64,000 nucleotides of DNA, from the NCBI RefSeq assembly GCF_051020985.1, contig NC_135007.1:6329501-6393500 (forward strand), written 5' to 3'. Of this stretch, positions 35,674-46,973 are shown one piece after another (position 1 is the first letter of the stretch; the number at the start of each line of letters is the position of its first letter). The position numbers were made by a program, and so were the translations under genes. The stretch comes from Nomia melanderi (taxonomy: Eukaryota > Arthropoda > Insecta > Hymenoptera > Halictidae). The notes beneath the pieces are model-generated. The model had not been told where the DNA came from and ran no database searches. It saw nothing but the letters and a program-made list of their open reading frames with translations.

Positions 35674-35996
35674 AGTCGCCCGGATTCAATTTAGGTTTGC
35701 ATAATATTCTTCGCTCAAAAATCATACGAAAAACGGACGCAATAAAACGCGATTACAAGTCGCGGAACAAAATCGTTTTACGGCGTCATCGATTAGTATA
35801 CTCCGGGTTATTCACGAGAAGAGCCATGAATGGAATGCTGTTCTAATTGGTCAGCTTTCATATTTTCTCATCTTACATCAATACGGTTACACGTGACTAA
35901 TAATCAAAACTATAAACAAAACACACAGCGACAGATTCCGCTTGCTCTTGCGTCGCTACAGGGCTTTTCTCGTGAACAACGCACGGTACACCTAAC

Positions 35997-36542
35997 CCTC
36001 GATTTACGCAAAAATCCGTTCCACGTGGATTCGTTTCACGCGAATTAAAATCGCGTAAATAGAGTTTGTCAGTACAAGAGAAAATAAAATATTGAAAAAA
36101 GCTGATATATGTTTTAGGAATACATATTTATTCCACATAGATTAACAAAAATAACAATAATATTTCAGAAAAAAAGTACATTTTATTCGGTGTTACTAAA
36201 TTCGCGTAAATTAGCACGTTGTTGATCCGTCACGAGTTAAATCGTGTTTGCACTTGCATTAGCTATTTCAATTTTTTAAACGCAGGGAAATATAGAATAT
36301 TACAAGAGAAAAGTATTCAAAGTTATATAAAACGTTATATTATAGGTATATTAAAAGTTATACAATATAAGTAAAGTGTATATTGAAGTTTATTTAGATT
36401 GTTTCACTTTCACATTTAATTACGGAATAATAACCGGTGACATGAAATAGCTTCTGCGTAAAATTGTTGGTCAACAATGTGTTAAGATCGCGCATAAGAA
36501 GTACCGTGTAAATACTGTTCTAATTTACCGCGTAAATCGAGG
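35997..36542. mobile_element. Element with CCTCGATTTACGC ends, interrupted by a TTAA element
   Basis: Inverted ends are CCTCGATTTACGC at 35997 and GCGTAAATCGAGG at 36530-36542, and the word cgcgtaaat recurs inside. About 275 bp remain once the nested element 36211-36485 is removed. Target duplication unclear. Confidence 0.55.
36211..36485 (+). mobile_element. TTAA element, family 2, copy 2 (nested)
   Basis: It starts TTAGCACGTTGTTGATCCG (first TTAA changed to TTAG) and ends TTGGTCAACAATGTGTTAA. It aligns with 25676-25972, including ttgcattagctatttcaatt and gaagtttatttagatt. It lies within the element 35997-36542 and only 188 bp from exon D. Confidence 0.7.
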
Positions 36543-36672
36543 ATCAAGTCTACACAATCTTCGAGATTCTTTTCGAGGGGGGTCTCTCATTTCGCGAAGA
36601 AACCGACGATTTTCAAAGGGGTCGGGGGTGGGGCCAAGATTTTCGTCGGTTCTCTTTTCTTTTCTGTCTTAC

Positions 36673-36830
36673 CTGGTGTGCAGGTTGCTCGACAGGGCAC
36701 AATACCGCCACCGGTATCCGTCTTAAAAGTAAAGCCGGTGAAAATTGGCCTTCGAGTCGTCGACCTGGTGAACAGACTCATCGGTTTGGTATGAGACTGA
36801 ATGAGGGCCTTCGTAATACCCGATAACGAA
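36673..36830 (-). CDS. Exon D of an unrecognised multi-exon gene
   Basis: Internal coding exon of 158 nt. On the minus strand it follows an acceptor ending catttcag and ends at the donor CCAG/GTAAGA. It begins with the third base of a split codon and carries 52 whole codons (SLSGITKALI ... RATCTP), then ends with one base of the next codon. That phase-1 end fits exon A, giving a Gly (G+GT) at the join. The peptide is rich in Thr, Ser and Arg, with TRSTTRRPIF near its middle and a Gly run before IVPCRATC. It contains an internal Met but no reason to start there, because the frame is open to the acceptor. I recognise no domain. The preceding exon must end in phase 2; I did not find it. Splice sites and phase are seen; the gene assignment is inferred. 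Confidence 0.72.
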
Positions 36831-37330
36831 CTGAAATGTATGTTACGAACACAATTGATAAGGCGACCGAGCGTCAGTCTCCCAGCTCGTAGATATCGGC
36901 TCGGGCCTTTATGTACGGAGCCCGGTGTCTCGGTCTGATAATATCGGTTTCATAATTTCGTCGAATTAATATCTACGCGATATATACATAGATAGGTATA
37001 TACATCGTCGTCCGGTTTCAATTTACATGTTTATAGCATTGCCCGCGATTTCCCGAGTCTGTCGATCGCAGATTGAAATTTGGCACGCTTTGAACAGTAA
37101 CAATTTTGTTCATACGAAAGTGTGTTAGAAGGGAAAATTTCGTTTTTAAAAAGGGTATGCAAGAGAAACTAATGGGGTGCTTAAAATAATTTTTATTTTA
37201 TTTTTATGAATACGATAAACGGGGATTGTTTGAAAAAGGAAATTATGGTTGGTGATATTGAAGACAACTATATGAGAAAGGTTTGGAGGAGTATTTGAGA
37301 AGATTGCAAAAAATTCAATTCTCAATGATG

Positions 37331-37564
37331 TTAACATTAAGATTGTCAGATGGGTCAAGTGACCTATTCCTGTTCTTTCTATTTCTTCATTTTAGAATTA
37401 GTAAAAAGGTAACAGATGTTTCTCTAAGAAATTAATAAAGAAATGGATTTAATAATATGCAAACTGAATTGTAAATCAATTGAAGTCTCAATAGATGCAC
37501 CCTTGGAGTTTCTATAGAGGAATTCCAAGAAGTCAATGTTACTGCTCGGTAATTTTAGTGTTAA
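37331..37564 (+). mobile_element. TTAA element, family 4, uninterrupted copy
   Basis: 234 bp, TTAACATTAAGATTGTCAG to the inverted CGGTAATTTTAGTGTTAA. It aligns with the two halves of 58448-58913 and with 62120-62230, and shows the unoccupied region gaaattaataaagaaatgg. Confidence 0.7.
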
Positions 37565-39239
37565 TTACTAAAATGAATAGCGAATAAGAGAGATATGATT
37601 GTAATAAAGAATTTTGTCATGGTATTGATCTGTTGGAAAATAATAAGATTGGAATTTTCTGTATTATCTACACAAGTGTGTATATATATATATATGTACA
37701 TACATGTTCCTGTGAGTGTCAAAACTTCATAAAGGAACCTTGCACTTCGCAATCCTTGTACGTGCGAGTAATTGTTTGATATTAATTTATCCTTCATTCA
37801 TTATCTTCTAAAAGAATGCGCTTTCCCACAACCTACAAATTTATTTTTAGGATTAATTAAAAATGGAGCCTGCTGATTTCTTTCTTTGATTGATAGCACA
37901 GATGGTTGAGAAACCATTGTGTGGACAAACAAATTCTTTTGTATTCCATGCCGCGACAAACTGTATGAACAAAATTAAATTATAATTAATGTGATATTTC
38001 TTTCGATACGAAATACCTAATTTTAATGAACGTTCATTTAATTATTGGTAATTTTATATTATAGTTTGGACGAATATTAATGTAATAATATGCAATCTTA
38101 GTTTTTAATTAGAACGAATGTTAATTTAATATTTGGTAATTTTATTTCTTAATTTAATTGAAAAATTCACTGCATTTCGTTTATCGTGAAAGACAATTTT
38201 TCAAGTCTCTCTTCTCCCGAAGTTCTTGAGAACAGTTTCTTCCCTCCAGCGAAAATGTAGAGTTATTGAGTCCGTGCCGGAGGTCTCGGAGGGTAGACTG
38301 AACATGGCCGCTGCGTACAGCAACGCGTGACCGACGCGACATCCTCCGCGATGTCTGGATATAACATGCGAGTTCGTTTCTCCACTTTTTGCTTCTTTCT
38401 AGCGGCCCGTTAGATAAATTCCAATCGTCGGCTTTCAAATTTTACGACGCGGATAAAAATCACCGCTGCGGACTTGCAGAAATTGGGTGATCCAGATTCT
38501 AAACCTCTTCGAACGATATAAAATCGTTGCTGCTCTTCGAATCAAAATTAAATTCAGTCACGAACAGGAATAAACTACATCCTGCGAGATTTAGATTTAA
38601 AAACTGCTTATTAGTCAAGAAAGTATGTGTTTAACGTGGAACGTGACTATTAGATAAAAGAATGCTCATCTCATCAAGAAGATGTATGTACCTAATTTAG
38701 TACTTAATTTAAAAAATGTATAATATGTTACACGTGTACGATTAATTTAGAAAGTGTATACTTTTGTATTCATATACTTATCCTGGAATATGTGTGTGTG
38801 TGTGTGTGTGTGAATAAATTTAAAAAGAATAACAAACAAACTGCCATTACTGAGAATATTAAGAACAAAGGAATCATAAGGTACAGTTACTAAAATGCAA
38901 TACGCAGTAACTCAAGAGTATACACCGAATATTAAATAAAGTAACGTGACAGCGAAAAATATGTTCTGTAATAATAGCAGTGAATAATTCACTGCAACCA
39001 GGCATTAAATCTGCGGTAATGTTTAGCAAATTCTGCTTTCAAGCTCCAATTGCTTTAAGATCCTTAATGTCCCCGGAATCCATGAAAATTGTAGCTAATA
39101 CGCTTTACAATGGCGTGCAGTTATGCATATAGCGCTCGTTACACAGCTGGCTGGTTTAGTAATCGGTGTTTCAAAATGCTGTAAATTAGTCTGATACGGT
39201 TAATGTACGAACTACTCCTTTGTCGCCTCTGGCGTATCT
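37565..39239. other. Upstream region of exon D, microsatellites only
   Basis: A short TA run at 37680-37694 and (GT)n at 38790-38812. An 85-codon minus frame at 38181-38438 has no recognised motif and no convincing splice pair. Confidence 0.45.
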
Positions 39240-39457
39240 TTAACCCTTATCTTGGCAACCCGGGTCTTCATTGCGAACTTTCTTCTATGTAATTTAGTTT
39301 TGTTATCGTGCAAGTTTGATGAAATTGCTTTAGATTTCCATTTTCTATACTATCTTTACACCGATTTTTGTTTTTCAAACAAAAGCTGTACGTAAAAATA
39401 TTGTAACACTGAAATTTGAATAAACGCAGAGGTTTTTGTTGCCAACATAAGGGTCAT
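39240..39457 (+). mobile_element. TTAA element, family 8
   Basis: 218 bp with ends TTAACCCTTATCTTGGCAAC and the inverted GTTGCCAACATAAGGGTCA. The right TTAA has decayed to TCAT. Confidence 0.65.
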
Positions 39458-41698
39458 GTCGAAAACGCTCGGAATTGAAATCGCCCAGGACCTAGCCTTA
39501 TTAAATCAAGGTCTTTAAACTATGTGTTTCGGAAACTCGCGTAAGATTCCAGCTAACCAGTGAGCCACCGGGTGGTTCGATGGTAATGATGACATTTTCT
39601 TGCGAAATTTTTCGTTAGCCGCTTGGTACTTGTTGCTTTACCTTCGATATTTTGCCTAGCATTCGCAATATCACTGCCGCACGTGCTTGTTATATCGAAA
39701 AAGTCTATTAGCTTGGTGAAATATATTTTCTAACCCTTCATAAAGTTCAGCTTCTCGAAGAAAATTATATTTTGAGATAAATACAAAACAATAGAAGATG
39801 TTAACTATATAAAATAATTATAGTTCCGAAAAAAATCCTTAAATTTCCTCTAGATTGTACATAAGTTTTATAAAACTACAGTTTGTTTTGTTTTAAATAA
39901 AATCCTTCACTTTTCTTTGTAAGAATAAATTTTATATTTGATTTTATACAATAATAAACATCAAATGGAATATAAAAATTAGGAAAATTGACATGTTTAT
40001 ATTTAGTATTTTGTATTCATTAAAAGATTATTGAAATTTATATACTTTAAACGTTTCGTGATGAATGAGCTATTTCATAAGATCGTAGATTATCGGTGAA
40101 CAAGTAACATTACTTTAATCGGATTTTACCGAGGCCGGTATCGTTCCCCGCAATCAGCAACGGAGATAAACCAGCGTGAACTACTTCAAATATTGTGGAA
40201 ATAACGGGGCAGCGTTAAGTGGAGTGTATATTAGTTTGCGTCGTATCATTACTGACTCCGGTAATGCATTATTAGCTGAACCGAGTGCATAATGGGGGCT
40301 TGTGCATTCAACAATGCGCCACGTTTAAATGCTTTATGACATTCGGGCTTGGGATTCGGGTTTGCTGTATGAATTTACACGCTTCTGAGATTTACTCAGA
40401 CGTCCCGCGACCTCGACGTAACAGCAATACGATGTCGGTCGTCCCATTAATCTTCTGAAAATTCTTCTTCATTATGTTCCCACAAAATTTACAAGCTTGA
40501 CAAGGGAATGTAATGCTTAAAGAAATGCACGTCAAGAAGCTGCAAGTACAAATTAGCTTAATCCTCTGTGTAATTTCCATTTACAATCTCTACACAACGT
40601 ATTATTATTATTTTCAAGTAGAACCTTCAATTTTCAGTCTTTAAGAATCTAGTACATAGTTATTTTCCACAAAGAAAGTAAAACAGAAACTAATAAACCC
40701 CTGCTATGCGAACAAATTCAAATAATCACAAGTAGTTGTATATTAAAAATGAATTAAACATTTCAAGAATTATTCTCAAAAATACAGATCTTAAATCAAA
40801 GAAACTCCGGCATATTTCGATCCACAAAATGCGAAAATTTCAACTGACAATATGCAGATTTTAATAATGCTTCCTGGAAGTTCTCGAAATCGCAACAATT
40901 TAAATACAAATCTCATCGCGAGGACTCTTCGAGTGAACAATGCAACAGGACTCGATAGAGAAATCCCTTTCGCAGCGATTTCCGGGCGTATCAGGAATCG
41001 TTGAAGTTTATTCAATTTCCCGGGGAATAATCTTGAGCAAGGAGGACGCGATATACATCGCTGCTCGTATCGTCGAGCCTTTTTCCCCATTCCGTTTGAT
41101 TGAGCCGTCAAGAACAGTAAATCACGGGATGTGAATTACGCGTCTCGTAAATTGAAACGATTCGGCCCGCGCGATTTTCACGCTTTCCATAGTTTCACGG
41201 ACAACCCCAGTGCGGCACCTGGTCTCTAAATGGTGCTGGTCTATCGATATCTTTACGGCGCGGACACCGCGCTCACGGACAGATTTTTTCCGGTCACGGT
41301 GGAATGTCTCTCGACGCTATCTAGACCCTCATTCCAATGGAATGCGGACGATAAACAGCACAAAAGAGCGTTGCTCCGGTCGTCGAGCTGTAATTCAACG
41401 TATCACCAGTGCCCCGTTAATGCAATATAAGGAGAGAAGGAGAGCAGATTGCGCGCGAACGGGCTTCGAATATGCATTAGCGCCGCCCTTGCGCTGTAAC
41501 GCCCGCTTGCCTCTTCCCGTCCCAGCGAGAATTAAAAACGAAATTCCTGCGTTCTCAGACTACCCGTCTCTACTTAACGACGGTGCCTTGGATGGCGCGA
41601 GGGTGTGAAAGCTTCATTCGTTACCTTTCTTCGAGCACTTTCGTGTGCCACGTTGTTTCGATAAAGGCGGATTCTTCAATAGTAGAACTACCGAGTGT
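39458..41698. other. No gene recognised
   Basis: AT-rich with a GC-richer pocket at 40900-41620 holding overlapping frames on both strands. A minus-strand donor-like GAAAG/GTAACG occurs near 41623 but without a usable partner. Confidence 0.4.
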
Positions 41699-41918
41699 TT
41701 AACACTAAAACTACCGAGCAATTAGAATTACTTATTTCCAATTTTTTGTAAAAGTCAGAACAATACGTTTCTTGAGATTCGAAAGGTCTCTTAGTGTCGT
41801 GTGTACAAATACACTAATTTAATTGAAAATCTTTCGCAAAAACGCCTTCATAATTTAAATACTTAAGTAACAATTCTAAAGTGGTTTAATTTCACCCAAT
41901 CCGTAGTTTTAGTGTTAA
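41699..41918 (+). mobile_element. TTAA element, family 4-related
   Basis: 220 bp, TTAACACTAAAACTACCGAG to the inverted CGTAGTTTTAGTGTTAA, with TTAA on both sides. The interior differs from the 37331 copy. A second short end-pair lies at about 42005-42050 (AACACTAAAACTCG to AGTTATAATGTTAA). Confidence 0.7.
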
Positions 41919-44900
41919 AATGAATAACATGTGTTACTAATAAAAAATTGTAGACTTTTCTTTGGTTTCTTTGCATTAGGGTATCAATAACTGCGAGATG
42001 AGAACACTAAAACTCGTCATTCTGACGGGTATGGTAGTTATAATGTTAATAAGAGATTCAATTTAGTATTGAGTTGATTTGATGATTCAGAGAATTTTTA
42101 AAGAAGACTTGTGGTAGAGGTTTTATTTTATGAAGAGATTGCATGTTAAGTAGATTTGTGTTAGGTTTAAATAGGTTTGTATAAGATTGAATTAGGTTTG
42201 AATTAGGTTTTGTATTCTTTTTGTATCGTTTGGATATCTTTACTAATATAACGTGCCGTTCTATCATAAATGCTGTTTCAGTGTTTCCTACAACAGGTAT
42301 CTATCATAGAACAATAAATGCTTGAGTTAATGCTATATTAGTACGAAAAATGAGCAATGACGTGAAAAATATACACAAGTGCAATATCAGATTGAATAAT
42401 TTAATGCGGAAGTGTAATCTAATACTGATGCACTGGCTCGTTCATAGCATACTTTATTGATCATGTATTGGTATTCGACCGTAATTAATTTTTAGATTGG
42501 ATCAAAACCTTTTCCTGTAGTAATGAAATCAATGCTGCTATAAATTTTGCTCAAAGGAAAGCCAGCGAGAAAAAGTTGTACAGTGTACTCCTATACATCG
42601 AGTGTGTCGGAGAGCTGCACTGAAAGCTCCTTAATTGTAGACCGGGGCTAAGTTCGAACCTGATTAATGGCTTATCCAACCACCGTAATAGCTACTGTAG
42701 TTAGTATGCTTCTGGTCATTACGTGATTTTACTCTTTTCCGCAAGGAGCAATCATAAATTCTTATTAGAACGTTTTATCTCTCCGGAAGAAGACTAATTC
42801 AGCGATACCACCATAACAATTAAAATCTCATATCAGAACTATTTATGTATGTGAAGAAAAATAAACTCCACGGTGGATGCTTGTTTACTAGCCTCAGCTT
42901 ATTTTCCTGCCGTCAAAGAATTACTGAATCTGACAAGAAGTTTCCTCTCACTTTTCAAGAAAATTTATTTCCTACGCAACATTCCATTCGTTACATTGAA
43001 CTTTAATCAAATATAAGTCACTTATTCAAATTAAATAATCCTTGATGATTGAACAGACACAAGAATACCTTTCAACTATCAATACCATAGAATCGTATTC
43101 AAACTGTTCCAAACTTCAGTCTGCATTCAGATTCGATTCGAAATATCTCCACTAAAAAAATGTATTCAGTAAATCAACCACTTCCCTGCAAACTCGAACT
43201 TCATTCCACATTCGAATACCCACAAACACCATCAAATAATACCTTCAGTCGTCAAACAAAATTCCTCACCGACTCAGGTTGCGATAGACAATTCCATCTG
43301 TATCAAATTTCCACGTCAAATTTCATTCCGCGTCGAAATACTAATCACGAAACGCCTCCGCTAAATAATATCCCTAGTCAATAAACGAAACGTTCGCTGG
43401 GGAAGCCGGAACGCGGTACGCGTACGGTAATTATATACCCATTAAACTGGTTCAGTCCTCATTCCGCGTTAGCATAGGTGAACACCGTTGAATGTTCTCG
43501 TCGAACAATTTTTCTTCCCGGCGATGAAACGAAACGTTTCCTTCAGGATGCGGCACGCCATACGTATGTATGTACATGCGTGCCGCGAACCAGGCATTCC
43601 GGCCGAGTTCCGATGCACTCCATTATCCCCGGCGGGACGTCACTTCGCGAAGTTGCAAATGAACCGTATCCACTTAGCGACTGGCGTCGTCAAAGCGTGA
43701 TGATTAGATTACGCGTCACGTAGCGAAGCCAGGATTTATCGTTTCTATACGATCGATAAGATCACCGGATTTGTTCCTGATTACTTTAATCGTTCCAGGT
43801 GTGGCGGGGCAGGGGGGGGGGGTAATTTATTCAAACTGCATAGGCCGTCGCGTCGGCCGCATTCGATCCGAGGGTGAAATCGAATCGGAGACCAGTCCGG
43901 CATATTCGTCTGTCTTAATTTCATCCGGACAGCCGATGGACGTTAAGGCCACTTTCACACGACGATATCTGGTATCGCGATATAAATCTAATGATACTGG
44001 GGATAGGTGCACCATTGTGCACGTGAGTATTTGGGCACTGGCTTTGATTAAAACCCTTTGCTGTTGAATACACCGTGGTAATGGCAACTTTGAGCTTTAA
44101 TATCTGAAATTGAAAGCTGCCGATAGATGGCTTATTCAAATAAAGGATAGATATGAGGTTTTCTCTTTATGTAATGTTGATCTCGATGAATAATCGAATT
44201 TTCTGTATGCGATTTTTATATTAGGTAAAAGAGTTTCTTTGTTTAGTATTTTAATTGCTTCTCGAAAAGGTTGTAAAGATTCCAGTAAATCCAACTTTAT
44301 TTGGTCTTACCTGAAATTGAGTTAAATTCAATCATTTCAATTTTAATAAAGTTAAAAAACTATATAAATTAAATAAAAAAACGTATATAATTGAAAAAAC
44401 TAATAACTCTAAAATATAAATATTTAATTTAAATAAAAAATTATTACCTATTGTAACATTCAGTAAAATATATTTTAAATTCTAAATTTAACACAGTATT
44501 GACTAGTGCATTATGAACTATCAGATTTTGATTCGCCTAAATCAAAGAAAGAGATAAGAAGAGCATCTTTCAAGTGAAATTGAAGCTTCTCAGTGGAAGA
44601 AATAAGTATGATACAATTTTCCTTTATCTTTAAGGTATTTTCTAGCTTTTCAGTAATTTAAAATGTTTGTGATGCCTATGTGTACCATCTAACGAACCTG
44701 CAATAAGTGAAACTTCCTGCCTTGGCAAATTTATCTGTAACCACTAGCCTCTGCCACAATTAATTAGTCTCCGCTTTGATAGGACCAAGCCAGCTTCGAA
44801 CGGTAGCGCGAAAGCGATGATGAAAGGTGAAAGATTCGCGTAATCAGAAAAGATGTGCTCGGCCGGGCCGTTCCCAGCGCGCAAAAAGACCGCCACTCGT

Positions 44901-45464
44901 TAAAAACGGGAAATTGTCTATGCAAACTTCTTTCCCCGACGACGTCCGCCGCTCAAGCCGGCGAAATGACTCAATCGTAGCCAATGAATGGCGCTGGAGT
45001 AGACTCCTCGAGGTCCCTCCGGATTATCCCGACCGCGTGTTAACGTTCCCGACCACGACCGCTAGAACGTTTCAAGGAAAGTGTATTTTCTTGGCGGGTT
45101 TTTTGCGGGATCGACTTTTAAAACGTAAAGAGGAAACGAGTGTGTTTCCTTTGAAACGCGGAACAGTTCCTTTTTTTTCAACCGCCGAGGTTTTAATCAC
45201 GTGAACCCTTTGGAAAGATAACTCGCGACGTACACCAGCCCTTTTTTGCCATGTCTGCGGACGTGAAAAAAATTTGATTTCCGTGTTATTTCTACGTAGA
45301 ATTACACCTTTTTTTTCGTCTGTGGCAATGAGTTGGCACTTCAGTAGTTTCAGCTCGTGTTTCCGTTACGCGTATTTTTCTTGGGAATTTTTACGCGGAA
45401 AAAGTGTGGGATAATGTTTCATATAACTTAGGATATATTGACATTGCTTTATCATTATAATTCA
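41919..45464. other. No gene recognised; G11 at 43812-43822
   Basis: GC-richer pockets at 43400-43740 and 44800-45190 open several overlapping frames (the longest 125 codons, 44827-45204), none with a recognisable motif or splice context. Confidence 0.4.
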
Positions 45465-45511
45465 TTAACACATTGAATACCGAGCGATTTTACTTTAGCA
45501 CAATGTGTTAA
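45465..45511. mobile_element. 47-bp miniature TTAA element
   Basis: TTAACACATTGAATACCG and the inverted AGCACAATGTGTTAA face each other with about 14 bp between, bounded by TTAA on both sides. It looks like two element ends with the interior deleted. Confidence 0.5.
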
Positions 45512-46344
45512 AATATTCTACATTTTAATTTTATACGAAAAACAATGACTAAAATTAAGTAACTTCTGGGGAGACTTACAAAATATAAAATCGCACAATT
45601 TGTTATTGAAATTTTTATAATTAAATAAAGAATATGAAAAACACTCTTTCACTAACGAGTTACGCTTCGAGAAGTTGTACGTTTCAGGTTCACATAACGT
45701 TATCTCAATGTTATTACACGAAGTCACTAAAACTGCGAAAGAGAGACAAACACGCGATATCCATCGTGAACGCTCAACAAAAAGCGCGGGAACTTTCAAA
45801 ACATCTTAAGGTTACGTAAAACACACCGATTTAGATTTACATGATGAGAGAATGTTGCAAATTTCAAATGAAAATATTCAGCGCACATTCGACCACGACA
45901 ATGTTTGCGAAATGAGATTGAAAGGGGCAAAGAGACAAGGCGGGCCCGGTGACATTTAATGAAATTCGTGGCAGCGGAAGATCGACCTTGAGCGGCGGGC
46001 TTTCATTATTCAAGGCGCGGCGGCGTTTCGAGACCGAAAACGATCCGTGACCGGCGCGACTGCATTTTTCTGCGTTCCATGTTACATAGAAACGTGGCCC
46101 GCAGCACGGGCCAAAGGGGATGAAGTTTCACGGTGACGTATCGCGTTGCGCGAATCGATCTTAAGAGAAGTGGCCAAACGGGGCCACGGTATTGCATATT
46201 GCCGAACTATCGGAGCTTGTTGCACAGATATTGCTTGCCACGCGTATATACGTGCATATGTATATCGGGGTAACAGGCCGATTGCTTTGCATCGGACACA
46301 GATTGCTGGCGTGTTTCACCGTGTGCGTGCGAGGGGGACGTTAA

Positions 46345-46973
46345 AGGCTAGTTCAGACTGAGGGACAATTGTCTGCGGACACGTGTCACGTTTTCCGCAG
46401 TCACTAGTTAGAAATAAAATAAAAGTGAGTAGTTCACAAGTCAAAGTAACTAACAACTAGTTTTGCATGATATCAAACTTTAATATTGAAACATTTCATC
46501 GGTTCTATGTGCCCACAGTTTCATTGGCTGCTTTTTGTTGGGAGCTATCACTTTGACGAATCACGAAGTTTTGAAATCACGAAGTATTTTATTGTACCTT
46601 ATTTTTACGTTTCTGAAAGAAACGTGCCAGTAAATGTCTGGTTTGATGATAGACTTTAAGCAATAAATGCAATTGTTTACGTTTTTTCTAGGATTACTTT
46701 TAGGAGATCATTCACATATTGACAGCCCTGAATTAAAACTGTATGCCTCCATAATCATTTAATAATTTTCTATTTTTCTCTTAGCAAATTTCGAAGTATA
46801 TGTGCACCATAAGTTGAAGCAGCAACTTCAGTCAGACATGATTGGAGACACTAATTTGATGTGGACATTGTTTGTAGCCAGTCTACATACACCGTTTGAC
46901 GATGTTGTTGGAGCGTCAATAGACAATGTGTATGAACAGTCTACAGGTAAAGTTTGGCAGTCTGGACTAACCT
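46345..46973. mobile_element. 629 bp element with AGGCTAGTTCAGACTG ends and TAA duplications
   Basis: The left end AGGCTAGTTCAGACTG and the right end CAGTCTGGACTAACCT are inverted copies with two or three differences, flanked by TAA on both sides (46342-46344, 46974-46976). Three-base T-rich duplications with GGC-type ends resemble PIF/Harbinger elements; the assignment is tentative. No transposase motif is seen, although frames at 46802-47062 overlap it. Confidence 0.6.

Larger units (their letters stand above)
14687..36830 (-). other. Span of the minus-strand gene visible here (introns plus exons)
   Basis: The four exons join in one frame with matching phases: D to A (1-1), A to B (2-2), B to C (2-2). 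Introns are 12,364 bp (24309-36672), 8,030 bp (15831-23860) and 440 bp (15157-15596). They hold a dense set of small transposons, and further small exons could be hidden there. Both ends of the gene are missing: exon D needs an upstream exon ending in phase 2, and exon C needs a downstream exon starting in phase 1. If the promoter is the GC-rich island near 57.6-58.4 kb, the transcription unit would cover most of the window; that is inference only. Confidence 0.65.

Noticed and set aside
38181..38438. Possible upstream exon of the minus-strand gene
   Set aside because: The Arg/Ser-rich frame looked attractive, but no donor of phase 2 or good acceptor brackets it.
41624..41697. Possible exon reading KNPPLSKQRGTRKCSKK before a GTAACG donor
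   Set aside because: It leaves in phase 1, not the phase 2 needed for exon D, and its upstream part runs into a TTAA element.
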